A DNA stretch of 64,000 nt, taken from contig CAJQUN010000056.1 in NCBI GenBank assembly GCA_907163345.1, positions 1,116,001 to 1,180,000 of the forward strand, given 5' to 3'. Origin of the DNA: Haberlea rhodopensis (lineage: Eukaryota; Streptophyta; Magnoliopsida; Lamiales; Gesneriaceae). Shown here one piece after another: positions 11,086 to 20,516 of this stretch. The notes beneath the pieces were generated by a model that was not told the origin of the DNA, ran no database searches, and was given only the letters and a program-made list of their open reading frames with translations. How positions within the stretch are numbered: position 1 is the stretch's first letter; each line of letters starts with the position of its first letter. A program made the position numbers and the translations under genes.

Positions 11086-11940
11086 AGGGATGAGCTGTTT
11101 CGTGAAATCAGTTTTATCCGGAGTCCGGGAGGATCCTTTTCCCGTTTAGGATCTCCAGATCAATATTGGTTTCTTTTTTTTTTTTAGAGGAGGGCCTGAA
11201 TCCTTCTTCTTGTCAACCATTCTCATTTTTATAGGGGGAGGGATGCCAATGGTCTGGCCTTACCGGGGGTTCTGGGGACAATATCTGGAACTGAAAAGGG
11301 GGGGGGGGGGGGGGGGGACCACAGACTAGGGACCATCTACATCTGTTACCTACCTCGTACGATCCTTTTGCTCTGGTGATTCTCTGCGTCCGGGAATATG
11401 CTTTTCTTACCCACAGTACTTGACCACCCTTTGATTGGTTATTAGGCTTAGCCTTTACTTTAATAGGTAGCCGATGCCTGCAACCATAGTCCCGGTATAC
11501 AGGACCACCATAGGTGGCCTCAGCTCAGCCGAGCTGTCCAATGATTGCCCGTCCTGACCTCTTGAGGAAACCTCGATGCAGTCCGGCTATCTTGGTAAAT
11601 ACAACCCGTCCCGACATGTTGAGGAAACCTCGCCTCAGTCCGGCTATCTTGTCCAATGATTGCCCGTCCTGACCTCTTGATGTACTTTCTCGCCGCCACG
11701 GCTCGGAGGTCGCTCCGAGGATTGCGGCCCAGGAACACTAAATAGGGCCCTGCTCGGACACGGTAGTGGCAGCTAGCCAGAGGTGATCGTGCCCGCAATA
11801 AACTCAGGTCGGGCGGATGAGGACAGCACGGTATCGGCCCTAACGACTTCCCTTGTTGGTCCAATGGGCCCCCCACTGACCGGGCCCAAATAAAGTTCGG
11901 ACCCTCAAGACCTACTGGGCCTCCAGAACTAGGGGTATCA
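11086..11940 (-). repeat. 3' LTR of the Tat element, truncated
   Basis: Matches the 5' LTR from GGGATGAGCTG through CTAGGGGTATCA. The first 50 or so plus-strand bases of the intact copy (20517-20566) are absent and replaced by unrelated sequence. The run of 20 G at 11298-11317 corresponds to 23 G in the other LTR. Confidence 0.88.
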
Positions 11941-11955
11941 TCAGTATCCCCCCAA
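11941..11955 (-). other. Polypurine tract of the Tat element
   Basis: The minus strand reads CTTGGGGGGATACTGA directly before the 3' LTR start TGATACC. Its position fixes the inner edge of the LTR. Confidence 0.75.
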
Positions 11956-12187
11956 GTCGAGCTAGAGTAGCGCTGCCTCGACTAATGGGCTTGCGGCGAA
12001 CTTTATTGGTTCCTGACCCCGGTCCTTTGATTGGACAACTCCTAGTCCCGGGGTGACAGCTGTCCCGTACCAAACCCTAGTGGGTTGTCAGGCCACGTGC
12101 CCTTATCTGGCGCTCCGACTGTTCAGATTCCTTCATCTGCATCGTTGGTTTGGGCCAGGCTTTCCTCGGCCCACGCACCATACCTTC
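11956..12187. other. Tat 3' region, promoter side of the antisense gene
   Basis: About 230 bp between the polypurine tract and the TATA box. GC-rich with no ORF of note. Presumed promoter sequence of the antisense gene. Confidence 0.45.
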
Positions 12188-12195
12188 TATAAATT
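12188..12195 (+). promoter_or_regulatory. TATA box of the antisense gene in the Tat element
   Basis: TATAAATT lies 97 bp upstream of the ATG at 12292, on the strand opposite to gag-pol. It is followed by a short leader ending CTTTCTGTTA. The position suits an independent promoter. Confidence 0.6.
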
Positions 12196-12291
12196 GAGGC
12201 CCTCGAGTCACTTTCATTCATTTGCGCTCTAGGTCGGATCAATCGTCTCTCCTTACCACCCTGTAAGTCAGCTCTGCTTTCCTTTCTGTTA

Positions 12292-14372
12292 ATGTCGCAC
12301 TCCACTTCTTCCACTTCTGGTGCTCTCTTTCGAGGGGGGGACGAGGAGGCCGAGGTGTCTGATCTACCCAGCCCCTCGGGTCGGAGGTCGGATGCTCCCG
12401 AGGGAGACTTTCCCGAGGTGGAACCGCTCCGACAAGTCCCTCCTAGGGTGTTTGATCCTTCTCTCCCCACCTTCGAGGTTCTCGACCCGAGGAGCCTGGC
12501 CCAGGATGGACTTCCCTGGTACGAGATCCTTGACTCGTGCGTTTCCCCTGACGCCGAGCACCTTCTCCGTACGTGGTTTATCCCACCGGATCACGAGGGT
12601 CCCTAGGGCTGGTGAGCGTCCGCATCTCCCCCCGCCCGGGTACTTTCCCTTCTTCCTTGAGCAGCTTAAAAGCGGACTTCACTTTCCTATCCCCCTTTCT
12701 TTCCAGGAGTTCTCCCACTATCATTGTCTCTCTGAGCCAGCTTACCCCCAATTCCTACCAGAGCCTAGTCTCTGTCACTGCCCTCTTCCGATCCTTGGGT
12801 CTGCCTTTCTCCCCTACCCTTCTTAATTATTTTTTTCAGGTTAAGAAAACCCCATCTCCCGGGGCGTTTTACTTTGGTGCCCGGACCTTTTATAAATATT
12901 TAAACAACATCCCGAGCTCCCGTAAGGGATGGAAACAAAGCTACTTTTTTGTCAAACCACCTCGACGCTGGGCTTGCCCAATGGCCTGGCGAGATACCCT
13001 ACCTACCCCCCGATCTTTGCCCAAAAAATACAAAGAGGAAGTGTTCTTCCAAACGGTTATCTCAACCCTTGGGGGTCGGCGTTTTGATTCAGCTGCCCTG
13101 ATCAGGGAGGACATACTCAGGAGTTTTGGGCTGAGCTCCTATCCAGACGTCCCTGGTGGTACGTTCTTCCTACCTGGCCCCCGCTTATTACATTTGAATA
13201 TATTTCTATTTTTTTTTTTTTTTATGTCTGAGCTGAATCCTTTTTCTTGCAGATAACATGTCTCTTCAGCAGCTGCTATCTACCATGGCGTCTCAGAAGA
13301 AAGCGGGAAAATGGGTGGTCGGTGCGGGCCCTTCGAGCCAACCCCCTAGTGCCCCCGTTGCCCCCCCCAAACCATCCATTTCCAGTGGCCAGCCCTCCTC
13401 GCGCCGAAGAGGTTGGGGAGGAGACCGGCCTGAGAAAAAGAAAAAGGGACAGAGGCGCAGCTAGGATTCCGACTCGGGAAGAGGTGGCTACTTCCCCGGT
13501 TATTCATGAGATCGACACCCCACCTGCTTCCCCGCCAAGTCATCTATCCGCTGCTCCCGCCGACCCGGGTTCACCGGGGGTACCAGTGGGGTATACTCGA
13601 GAAGTCAGCCTTATCAACTCTGCCCCCTCAGGTCTGTCTGCCCGAATTGTTGAGTGTCTGACCTCCTCCGCTGATAAGCAAGTCTTATCCAAGCTGAGGT
13701 GGAAACCCCTAGCAGAGGAAGGCGTATCCCGGGCCCTATCAGTAAGCATTTTTTTTATTTTTTTTTTATTTTTTTTGTGGAACTGAGTCCCTCTTCCCCT
13801 TTTCTCTTCAGGGCCTAGTGATGATGTGCGAGAGCCTTCGTCGGGGTGCAAGTTACGGTCAATCAGCCAGGGACGCGAAGAAAGCAGCGCGGGAGGCCAA
13901 GTCAGAAGCTGAGAATGCTACTGCTAAGTCCGAGGCGGACGCTGCTGAACTGGAGTCTTATAGGGCCTCGGTGATCCGACTACGAGCTGATGTCGAACAG
14001 CTTTGTGGTTCTCTGGTCGGGAAGGAGCGAGACCTTTCCGATGCCATGGCCGAGCTTGGAAAGGTCAAATCCGAATTGGAATCCTATGTGGCGGGTGAAT
14101 CAGCCCGACGCGAAGCCTTCATCAAGTCGGAGGAATTTACGCGCATGCTGGCCTCCAGGGCCTTTAAGTTTCTGGACCTCGGTTTCGAGGGGTGCAAGGT
14201 GACCAGGACCCTGACGACTTCCTGGACCTTAACGCAATCATTGCCAACATCCCTCCCGACTTTATCAACTAGTTTGACTTGTTCTAAATTTACCCTTTGT
14301 ATTTTTTCTTTATTTTCCTTTTACGCTTGTACTGTGCTTCGGAGGCACCCCCCTGTAATGAGTTTATTTTGA
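12292..14372 (+). pseudogene. Antisense extra gene of the Tat element (putative gypsy-type transposon protein), broken
   Basis: The coding parts lie in plus-strand frames: 12292-12606, then 12320-12826 from about 12600, then 12573 onward, then 13258/13247-13786 and 13818-14372. The middle resembles the plant 'putative gypsy type transposon' domain (PPPGYFPFFLEQLKSGL, LTPNSYQSLVSVTALF, KGWKQSYFFVKPPRRW). The C-terminal part is a probable coiled coil rich in Ala, Glu, Lys and Arg. At least two intron-like gaps appear: GTACGT.. (13160) to TTGCAG (about 13254), and GTAAGC (13741) to TCTTCAG (about 13811). Frame changes near 12600, 12715 and 13400 break it. An additional, sometimes antisense, ORF before the 3' LTR is known for Tat elements such as Grande. 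Function unknown. Confidence 0.72.
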
Positions 14373-14704
14373 ATCTTGATTGTGCTCTCTGAAGTAATTG
14401 ATTTTACTTGTTAGGAATTGGCTTCCATCGCAACTTTACGAACGTTCCGACCACTTATACCAGCCGAGCCGGCTCGTGGTTTTACATTGGATTGATCCAA
14501 AAAATACAACTTAAAAATAATCCCACGCGTAGAACTGAATGCCGCATAGGGCCGTCGTGCAATAATGACGAGTAATTCTAACAAAATAAAATCTTAAAAC
14601 AGGGCTAACCTGTTAATCTCCACAGATACTCAATCGTGCCATAAGGCTTTACTCGACCCGAGCTCACGGAATAATCCTTACAAGCAGATGATGTCCTCTT
14701 GACC
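14373..14704. other. Tat 3' region between antisense gene and minisatellite
   Basis: Non-coding sequence after the coiled-coil ORF. No motif recognised. Confidence 0.5.
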
Positions 14705-15168
14705 GGCGCTCATACACCCGGGCTCTATGATGCAGAGATGACCTGCACTTTAAATTTTGCCAGGGCCTCATACACCTGGGCTTTAGGGACAGGGATGACC
14801 TGCACTTTTAATTGGTGCCAGGGCCTCATACACCTGGGCTTTAGTGACAGGGATGACCTGCACTTTTAATTGGTGACAGGGCCTCAAACACCTGGGTTTT
14901 AGTGATAGGGATGACCTGCACTTTTAATTGGTGCCAGGGCCTCATACACCTGGGCTTTGGTGACAGGGATGACCTGCACTTTTAATTGGTGCCAGGGCCT
15001 CATACACCTGGGCTTTAGTGACAGGGATGACATGCACTTTTAACTGGTGCCAGGGCCTCATACACCTGGGCTTTAGTGACAGGGATGACCTGCACTTTTA
15101 ATTGGTGTCAGGGCCTCATACACCTGGGCTTTAGTGACAGGGATGACCTGCACTTTTAATTTTGTGAC
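14705..15168. repeat. 58-bp minisatellite in the Tat 3' region
   Basis: The word GGGCCTCA recurs at 14763, 14821, 14879, 14937, 14995, 15053 and 15111, exactly 58 bp apart. A weaker eighth copy begins near 14705. Units read GGGCCTCATACACCTGGGCT, then a TTTAGTGACAGGGATGACC part. The inner copies differ at only a few bases. The array sits between integrase and the antisense gene. Confidence 0.95.
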
Positions 15169-15238
15169 ATGGGATTTAAGGGAAAAGTTCATAAAATAAC
15201 TGTTCGTACATGGAATTGAAATAACAACAATAAAATGC

Positions 15239-16071
15239 CTAAGAATAATATTTTCTGAGGTGATATGCATTCCAAGGTCTTTTGAGGCGCCGACCTTCGC
15301 CCTCCTCTAAGTAGTACGATCCAGAACTAAGTCTCTGGACTACTTTGTACGGTCCCTCCCATCGGGGGTCGAGCTTCCTTACCTCCCCTGCTGGGTTAAC
15401 CTTTTTGAGGACGAGGTCCCCCACTTGAAAATTCCGGGGTATCACCCTCTTGTTGTAGGCTTTGACAATCTTGCTGCGGTAAGCCTCCATTCTTATAGCG
15501 GCCCTTTCCATTTTCTCATAGATCAGATCCAAATCCAGAGCTCGGTGTTCCTCGTTGTTGTCATCATATGCTTGGACCCTGGCAGAAGTTTTTCCGACCT
15601 CAGCTGGGAGCACGGCCTCCGTTCCATATACCATGCTGAAAGGCGTTTCTCCTGTTGGGACGCGAGCTGTCGTTCTGTAAGCCCACAACACACTTGGCAG
15701 CTCGTCCACCCAATCCTTACCAACCCCGTACAGTCTGGCCTTTAAAGCTTGCACAATGATCGGTTGGTGACCTCTGTCTGCCCATTGCTCTGCGGGTAAC
15801 CCACCGATGTAAAGGCTTGTTCGATCTTCATTCCTTGCACCAAGCCATTAACCTCTGCCCCTGGAACTGCCTCCCATTGTCTGATACTAATTTCCTGGGT
15901 ACTCCGAAACGGCAAACTATGTTCTTCCACAGAAAATCCAGCACATTCTCCTCGGTGATCTTGGCTAATGGTTTGGCCTCGACCCACTTTGAGAATTAAT
16001 CTACAGCCACCAACAGAAATTTCTTTTGTTTCGGGGCTATCGGGAAGGGTCCCACGATATCCAAACCCCAT
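15239..16071 (-). CDS. Tat element integrase core and C-terminal domain, interrupted
   Basis: Two overlapping frames, 15742-16071 and 15239-15754. The first holds pieces of the catalytic core, the second WAYRTTARVPTGETPFSMVYG and the C-terminal VGDLVLKKVNPAGE...RWEGPYKV. A further frame change near 15950 shifts the residues around SDNG out of register. The integrase joins the cDNA to host DNA. This copy cannot be active as read. Confidence 0.8.
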
Positions 16072-16769
16072 TTATCGAAAGGGCAGGCCGATGTTACCGC
16101 TTTCATGAGCCTTGCTGGCCTTAACTGGAACTTACTGTTCCTCTGACAACCCTCACAAGTGACTACAGTCCTGATCGCGTCATTCCTCAGGGTCGGCCAG
16201 AAATATCCAGCAAGGAGGGTCTTTCTGGCCAGAGCCAACCCCCCGAGATGGTCTCCACAGCATCCCTCGTGAATTTCTCTGAGCACATATTCTGCCTCCT
16301 CCGCGTTCAGACATCGGAGCAGGGGTCCGGCAAAGGACCTCTTATATAACACATCCTCTATCAGAACAAAATGGAATGAATGCCTCTTCAACCGCCGGGC
16401 TTGGTTCTTATCAGCGGGCACTTCAAGCTTTCTCAAGTAGTTCAAAATTGGGGCCATCCAACCTAGGACCTCAGGGGGTTCTGTGGCGGGCTGAGTTGAT
16501 GGAACCAACTCAGTTTGGAATATGAGCTCCCTTTGGGACAAAGGAACTAGGGATGTTGACCACTTGGAGAGCTCATCAGCTTCGTGATTATCCTCCCTAG
16601 GGATCTGCACTATGCTCCACTCCACGAAACTTTCTGACATCTCCTGTATAGCCTTCAAGTATTCTATCATCTTCTCGGTTTTGGCTTCGTAATTCCCTTT
16701 CACCTGCTGAGTGGCCAGCTGGGAGTCCGAGTGAAGGATCACCCGACTGGCACCGACCTCCTTTGCCAA
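15996..16769 (-). CDS. Tat element RNase H end and integrase N-terminal region
   Basis: Continues the RNase H (GASRVILHSDSQLATQQVKG). It then has the integrase zinc-binding HHCC region (EIHEGCCGDHLGG, CEGCQRNS) and the start of the core (FDKWGLDIVGPFP). A TAA at the next codon after LVAVD, where DYFSKW is usual, ends the frame. The core continues in 15742-16071. Confidence 0.82.
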   Translation of the reverse strand: MAKEVGASRVILHSDSQLATQQVKGNYEAKTEKMIEYLKAIQEMSESFVEWSIVQIPREDNHEADELSKWSTSLVPLSQRELIFQTELVPSTQPATEPPEVLGWMAPILNYLRKLEVPADKNQARRLKRHSFHFVLIEDVLYKRSFAGPLLRCLNAEEAEYVLREIHEGCCGDHLGGLALARKTLLAGYFWPTLRNDAIRTVVTCEGCQRNSKFQLRPARLMKAVTSACPFDKWGLDIVGPFPIAPKQKKFLLVAVD

Positions 16770-16771
16770 CC

Positions 16772-17536
16772 TCAGCCGATCAATATGGCCTCGTATTCTG
16801 CTTCATTGTTAGAAGCCCGGAAATCCAATCTGATAATGACCTTCATCTTTTCACCCGCGGGGGATATCAGAACAATCCCCACTCCACTGCCTTCACTGTT
16901 TGCTGCTCCATCCACGTATACTTTCCATGGCTCCTCAGCCTCAACCTCTATCATTTCCGCGAGGAAATCTGATAAAGCCTGGGCTTTAATGGATGACCGT
17001 GGTTGGTAGGTCACGTCGTACTCGCCGAGCTCGATTGTCCACTTCACCAATCGCCCTGATACATCAGGCTGGGTCATTATCCTCCCTATGGGGCTGTTGG
17101 TTAGTACCGAGATGGGGTGTGACAAGAAGTAGGGCCTCAGCCTTCTTGCGGTTATGACCAAAGCTAATGCCAACTTCTCCACCTCTGGATATCTGAGCTC
17201 CGCTCCTCTCAGTGCATGGCTGACATAGTATACCGGCCTCTGGTCCGTGCCATCCTGTTTTATCAGTACTGAGCTGACAGCACTCTCCGTAGCGGACAAA
17301 TAGATCCATAATCGCTCGCCGGGCTGGGGTTTTACCAGGACGGGAAGCTCGGCCAGGTGCTTCTTCAAGTCAGAGAAAGCTCTCACGCATTCGTCGTGCC
17401 AATCAAACTTTTTCGCCTTTCTCAGTACTTGGAAGAAAGGGTAACTCCTATGAGCCGACCTGGAAATAAAGCGAGCTAAGGACGCAATCCGCCCTGTCAG
17501 TTTCTGTACCTCTTTTATGCTTCGAGGCGAGGTCAT
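16772..17536 (-). CDS. Tat element RT connection and RNase H, N-terminal part
   Basis: Begins with the RT thumb (KEVQKLTGRIASLARF). It passes through an RT-linked RNase H-like segment (KPQPGERLWIYLSATESAVS) and reaches a second RNase H beginning KVYVDGAANSEGSGVGIVL with EAEYEA. Two consecutive RNase H-type domains are a known trait of the Tat clade. The frame stops at LIG, where one base appears to be missing relative to the continuing domain. Confidence 0.82.
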   Translation of the reverse strand: MTSPRSIKEVQKLTGRIASLARFISRSAHRSYPFFQVLRKAKKFDWHDECVRAFSDLKKHLAELPVLVKPQPGERLWIYLSATESAVSSVLIKQDGTDQRPVYYVSHALRGAELRYPEVEKLALALVITARRLRPYFLSHPISVLTNSPIGRIMTQPDVSGRLVKWTIELGEYDVTYQPRSSIKAQALSDFLAEMIEVEAEEPWKVYVDGAANSEGSGVGIVLISPAGEKMKVIIRLDFRASNNEAEYEAILIG

Positions 17537-18515
17537 CTCTTGAATTGCTCTGACCTTCTCCGGGGTTGACCTCGATCCCCCTCTCGGTTACCATGAAACC
17601 CAAGAATTTCCCGCTCTTCACACCAAATACGCACTTAGCCGGATTCAGTTTCAGACCAAACCTGCTTAGTGTGGCAAAAGTTTCCTCCAAGTCGGGCAAC
17701 AGGTCTGCCCGGCCCTTAGATTTTACTAAGATGTCATCCACGTAAACCTCAATGTTCCTTCCAGCCTGGTTTTCAAACACTTTGTCCATCAACCTCTGGT
17801 ATGTGGCCCCAGCGTTCTTGAGGCCAAAAGGCATGACCACATAGCAGAACGTTCCATCCGACGTGATAAAACTGACCTTATCTTGGTCCTCTTTTGCCAA
17901 GGGTATTTGGTGATATCCCTGGTACGCGTCCATGAAACATAACAGCTCGTACCCTGAGGTGGAGTCTACCAGCTGATCGATCCGGGGTAGGGGATAACAG
18001 TCCTTGGGACAGGCTTTGTTCAAATTACGAAAGTCGATGCACATCATCCATTTTCCCGCCGACTTTGGAACCAAAACCACGTTAGACAACCAGGTGGGGA
18101 ATTGCACCTCCCTTATCTGTCCGGCCTTCAGCAAGGTCTGAACCTCGGCTCGGATAATTCTGTCTTTATCTGGTCCAAAATGCCTTTTCTTTTGCCGGGT
18201 TACTTTGACCTCTGGATTGACATTTAACCTGTGCTGGGCTACCGCCGGCAACACCCCTGTCAGCTCGGTGGGAGACCAGGCGAATATTCCGGCATGCTTG
18301 GACAGGCATTCCACTAAGTCGTGCTTCAGGATGTTGTCTAGGTCAGCCGCTACTCTTGTGGTTTTATCAGGCTGTCCCGGGACTAATATGATTTCCTCTT
18401 CTCCGTCCCGCATCGCCTGCACCTCCTGCACCATCTGTACTCCCCTATCCTCCCGTCCTTCATCACCGCCCCTTCGGGATCTTTCACCTCTACCCTCACA
18501 GTTTCCGCGTAACAT
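17448..18515 (-). CDS. Tat element reverse transcriptase
   Basis: A 355-residue frame. It contains the gypsy RT path: LLKAGQIREVQFPTWLSNVV, CIDFRNLNKACPKD, YQGYHQIPL, MPFGLKNAGATYQR and the catalytic box VYVDDILVKS. It then runs out of phase at the thumb region, which continues in the next frame (16772-17536). It copies element RNA into DNA. The catalytic aspartates are present, but the polyprotein is interrupted. Confidence 0.9.
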   Translation of the reverse strand: MLRGNCEGRGERSRRGGDEGREDRGVQMVQEVQAMRDGEEEIILVPGQPDKTTRVAADLDNILKHDLVECLSKHAGIFAWSPTELTGVLPAVAQHRLNVNPEVKVTRQKKRHFGPDKDRIIRAEVQTLLKAGQIREVQFPTWLSNVVLVPKSAGKWMMCIDFRNLNKACPKDCYPLPRIDQLVDSTSGYELLCFMDAYQGYHQIPLAKEDQDKVSFITSDGTFCYVVMPFGLKNAGATYQRLMDKVFENQAGRNIEVYVDDILVKSKGRADLLPDLEETFATLSRFGLKLNPAKCVFGVKSGKFLGFMVTERGIEVNPGEGQSNSRDDLASKHKRGTETDRADCVLSSLYFQVGS

Positions 18516-20470
18516 TTCTTGGATGAGGGCTGGTCTCCCCTAACTTCCCCCACTCTTTTTCCTACAGGGAACTTTATCTTTTGGTGGAAGGTGGAGGCCA
18601 CAGCCCTAAACTCGTTCATAGCTGGTCTTCCCAGGATGATGTTGTACGAAGACGAGGCCACCACAATGGTGAAGGTGATCAACCTCGTTTTCCTATCCTC
18701 ATTGGATCCCAAGGACAGGGGCAGGGAGATCTGACCGAGCGGGTACACAATGTGCCCCGCGAAACCGAACAGGGGGGTGTTGATTGGCTCGAGGTGATAT
18801 CCACCCAAGTCCATCTGCCGGAAGGCTTCGTCAAACAGCACATTCACCGAACTCCCGGTGTCTACAAACACCCTCTCGACTTCATAATTGGCGACAGTGG
18901 CTCGTACAACCAGGGCATCATTATGGGGTGCGCAAATATTTTCCAGATCTCTTGGCCCAAAGATGATAACCACCTCCTCCTCAGCACCGCCAACCCTTCC
19001 TACACTCAGGGTCTCTCTCCTGCTGGCAGCCTTCCTGGCTCTGTTGGAATCCCCATCCGTTGTGCCGCCCGAGATCATGTTGATGACTCCCCGTGTTGGT
19101 GAATCGACACAGGCAGGGTTGACGTTATCTGAACTCCTCGGTGATCCTCGAACCCGTCCTCTACCCCGAAACGGAGGACGGAAGTTGGTCCGTCCCCCTC
19201 TCCCTCTTGTCCACGACGGTCCTCGACCCCTTCCCCGAGGAAGATTATCTCCTTGTGGGATGGGTCGGGACAATAACTGCTTGAACTGGGAACTGTTCTG
19301 TATTGCCTTCTCAAGTTCCTCATCCAAACGATGGCAATCTTGTGTGGTGTGCCCAGTCGCTTGGTGGAAGATGCAGTATTTCTCCGAGACCTCCTTGCTT
19401 GGCTCTACACTGGCCGGTGCTGGCTTTTGCAACACCTGTTTGTCCTCGCATACGCGAACGGCCTCCTCCTTGGAGACCTTCAATGGCGTATACTGGGAAA
19501 ATCGGCCGAGCTGCGCCCCTTCCACTGGCCTCTTCTCGCCCTGGCTGATCCGTTTCTCCCCAGTCCTCCTCACTTGCTTCCTCCTCAGTTGCTGGGCCTC
19601 CTCCACGTTGATGTACTTTTCCGCTCGGGTGAGCAGATCATCATAGGTAACATGAGGCTTCTTTACTAAAGATCGGAAGAAGTCTCCTCCTCTTAGGCCT
19701 TGGGTAAAGGCGCTGATCAGAATTTCCGCCGGGCAGGCAGGTATTTCGAGTATCACAGTGTTGAAGTTTTTGATATACTCCCGCAACGACTCATCCTCGG
19801 CTTGCCTAATCTCGAACAAGCTCAGAGAGGTCTTCTTATATCGCTTGCTGCTGGCATACTGGTGTAAGAATGCGGAGCTAAATCCGGTGAAGGAAGTAAT
19901 GGAACCCGGCTCCAACTGGTTGAACCATTTCTGGGCCGACCTCACCAAAGTGGTCAGGAACACTTTGCACTTAAGGCGATCCGAGTAGCAATGTAGCATG
20001 GCAGCGTTTTCGAACCTGCCCAGGTGTTCTTCCGGGTCCGTGCTCCCATAGTATTCCCCAGCATTGGGGGGTCGGAAGTTGTTCGGGAGTTCCTCGTTTA
20101 CTATTTCACCCGAGAAAGGGGTTCCCCTCCTGACAGAGGTACCCCCCATCCCCTTCTTCATCCTCTGGACCTCGTCCTTCAGCTCCTCCACCTGGCCCTC
20201 CAGATCCGGAGTAGCAGTCACTTTAGGACGGGAAGTTGCTCCTTGTTCGGGATCCTTCATCTGCTGGGAGCTTTCCCCGTGCACACCCTCGGACGGACCT
20301 TCCTTTCTCCTCATAGTCTGTTCCATCGTAACTGCAATTAGTCGTGTAAGCTGCTCCAGTGTTAAAGCTCCCACTGTCATGTTTACCCCGGGCGGTGGCT
20401 GCTCCTCGCCGTTGGTAGAGGCGTGGTGCTCTCGACTTTCCTCTGCTTCCGTTCTCCTTGTTCTTACCAT
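18383..20470 (-). CDS. Tat element gag and aspartic protease
   Basis: A 695-residue open frame that starts 26 bp inside the PBS. The capsid-like part (about residues 150-300) has the gypsy gag pattern with EYIKNFNTVILEIP. It is followed by a short Cys/His segment (YCIFHQATGHTTQDC) and an Arg/Gly-rich stretch. The protease active site reads VFVDTGSSVNVLF at about residue 535. Gag packages the RNA and the protease cleaves the polyprotein. This is the only long intact frame of the element. Its end overlaps the RT frame by about 130 bp in another phase, suggesting a frameshift or a decayed junction. Confidence 0.88.
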   Translation of the reverse strand: MVRTRRTEAEESREHHASTNGEEQPPPGVNMTVGALTLEQLTRLIAVTMEQTMRRKEGPSEGVHGESSQQMKDPEQGATSRPKVTATPDLEGQVEELKDEVQRMKKGMGGTSVRRGTPFSGEIVNEELPNNFRPPNAGEYYGSTDPEEHLGRFENAAMLHCYSDRLKCKVFLTTLVRSAQKWFNQLEPGSITSFTGFSSAFLHQYASSKRYKKTSLSLFEIRQAEDESLREYIKNFNTVILEIPACPAEILISAFTQGLRGGDFFRSLVKKPHVTYDDLLTRAEKYINVEEAQQLRRKQVRRTGEKRISQGEKRPVEGAQLGRFSQYTPLKVSKEEAVRVCEDKQVLQKPAPASVEPSKEVSEKYCIFHQATGHTTQDCHRLDEELEKAIQNSSQFKQLLSRPIPQGDNLPRGRGRGPSWTRGRGGRTNFRPPFRGRGRVRGSPRSSDNVNPACVDSPTRGVINMISGGTTDGDSNRARKAASRRETLSVGRVGGAEEEVVIIFGPRDLENICAPHNDALVVRATVANYEVERVFVDTGSSVNVLFDEAFRQMDLGGYHLEPINTPLFGFAGHIVYPLGQISLPLSLGSNEDRKTRLITFTIVVASSSYNIILGRPAMNEFRAVASTFHQKIKFPVGKRVGEVRGDQPSSKKCYAETVRVEVKDPEGAVMKDGRIGEYRWCRRCRRCGTEKRKSY

Positions 20471-20495
20471 TGGATCAACGTCTTTTGCTCAGATC

Positions 20496-20514
20496 TTCCC
20501 ACAGACGGCGCCAA
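20496..20514 (-). other. Primer binding site of the Tat element
   Basis: Two bases inside the 5' LTR the minus strand reads TTGGCGCCGTCTGTGGGAA. This is the usual Tat/Athila-type tRNA-complementary site (the TGGCGCC 3' end). Confidence 0.85.
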
Positions 20515-20516
20515 TT

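Noticed and set aside
12123..12470. Minus-strand ORF at 12123-12470 and others opposite the antisense Tat gene
   Set aside because: Shadows of the plus-strand frame in GC-rich DNA. The plus strand carries the domain similarity.
18888..19646. A 252-codon plus-strand ORF over the Tat gag
   Set aside because: Opposite-strand shadow of the long gag-protease frame; it has no recognisable domain.
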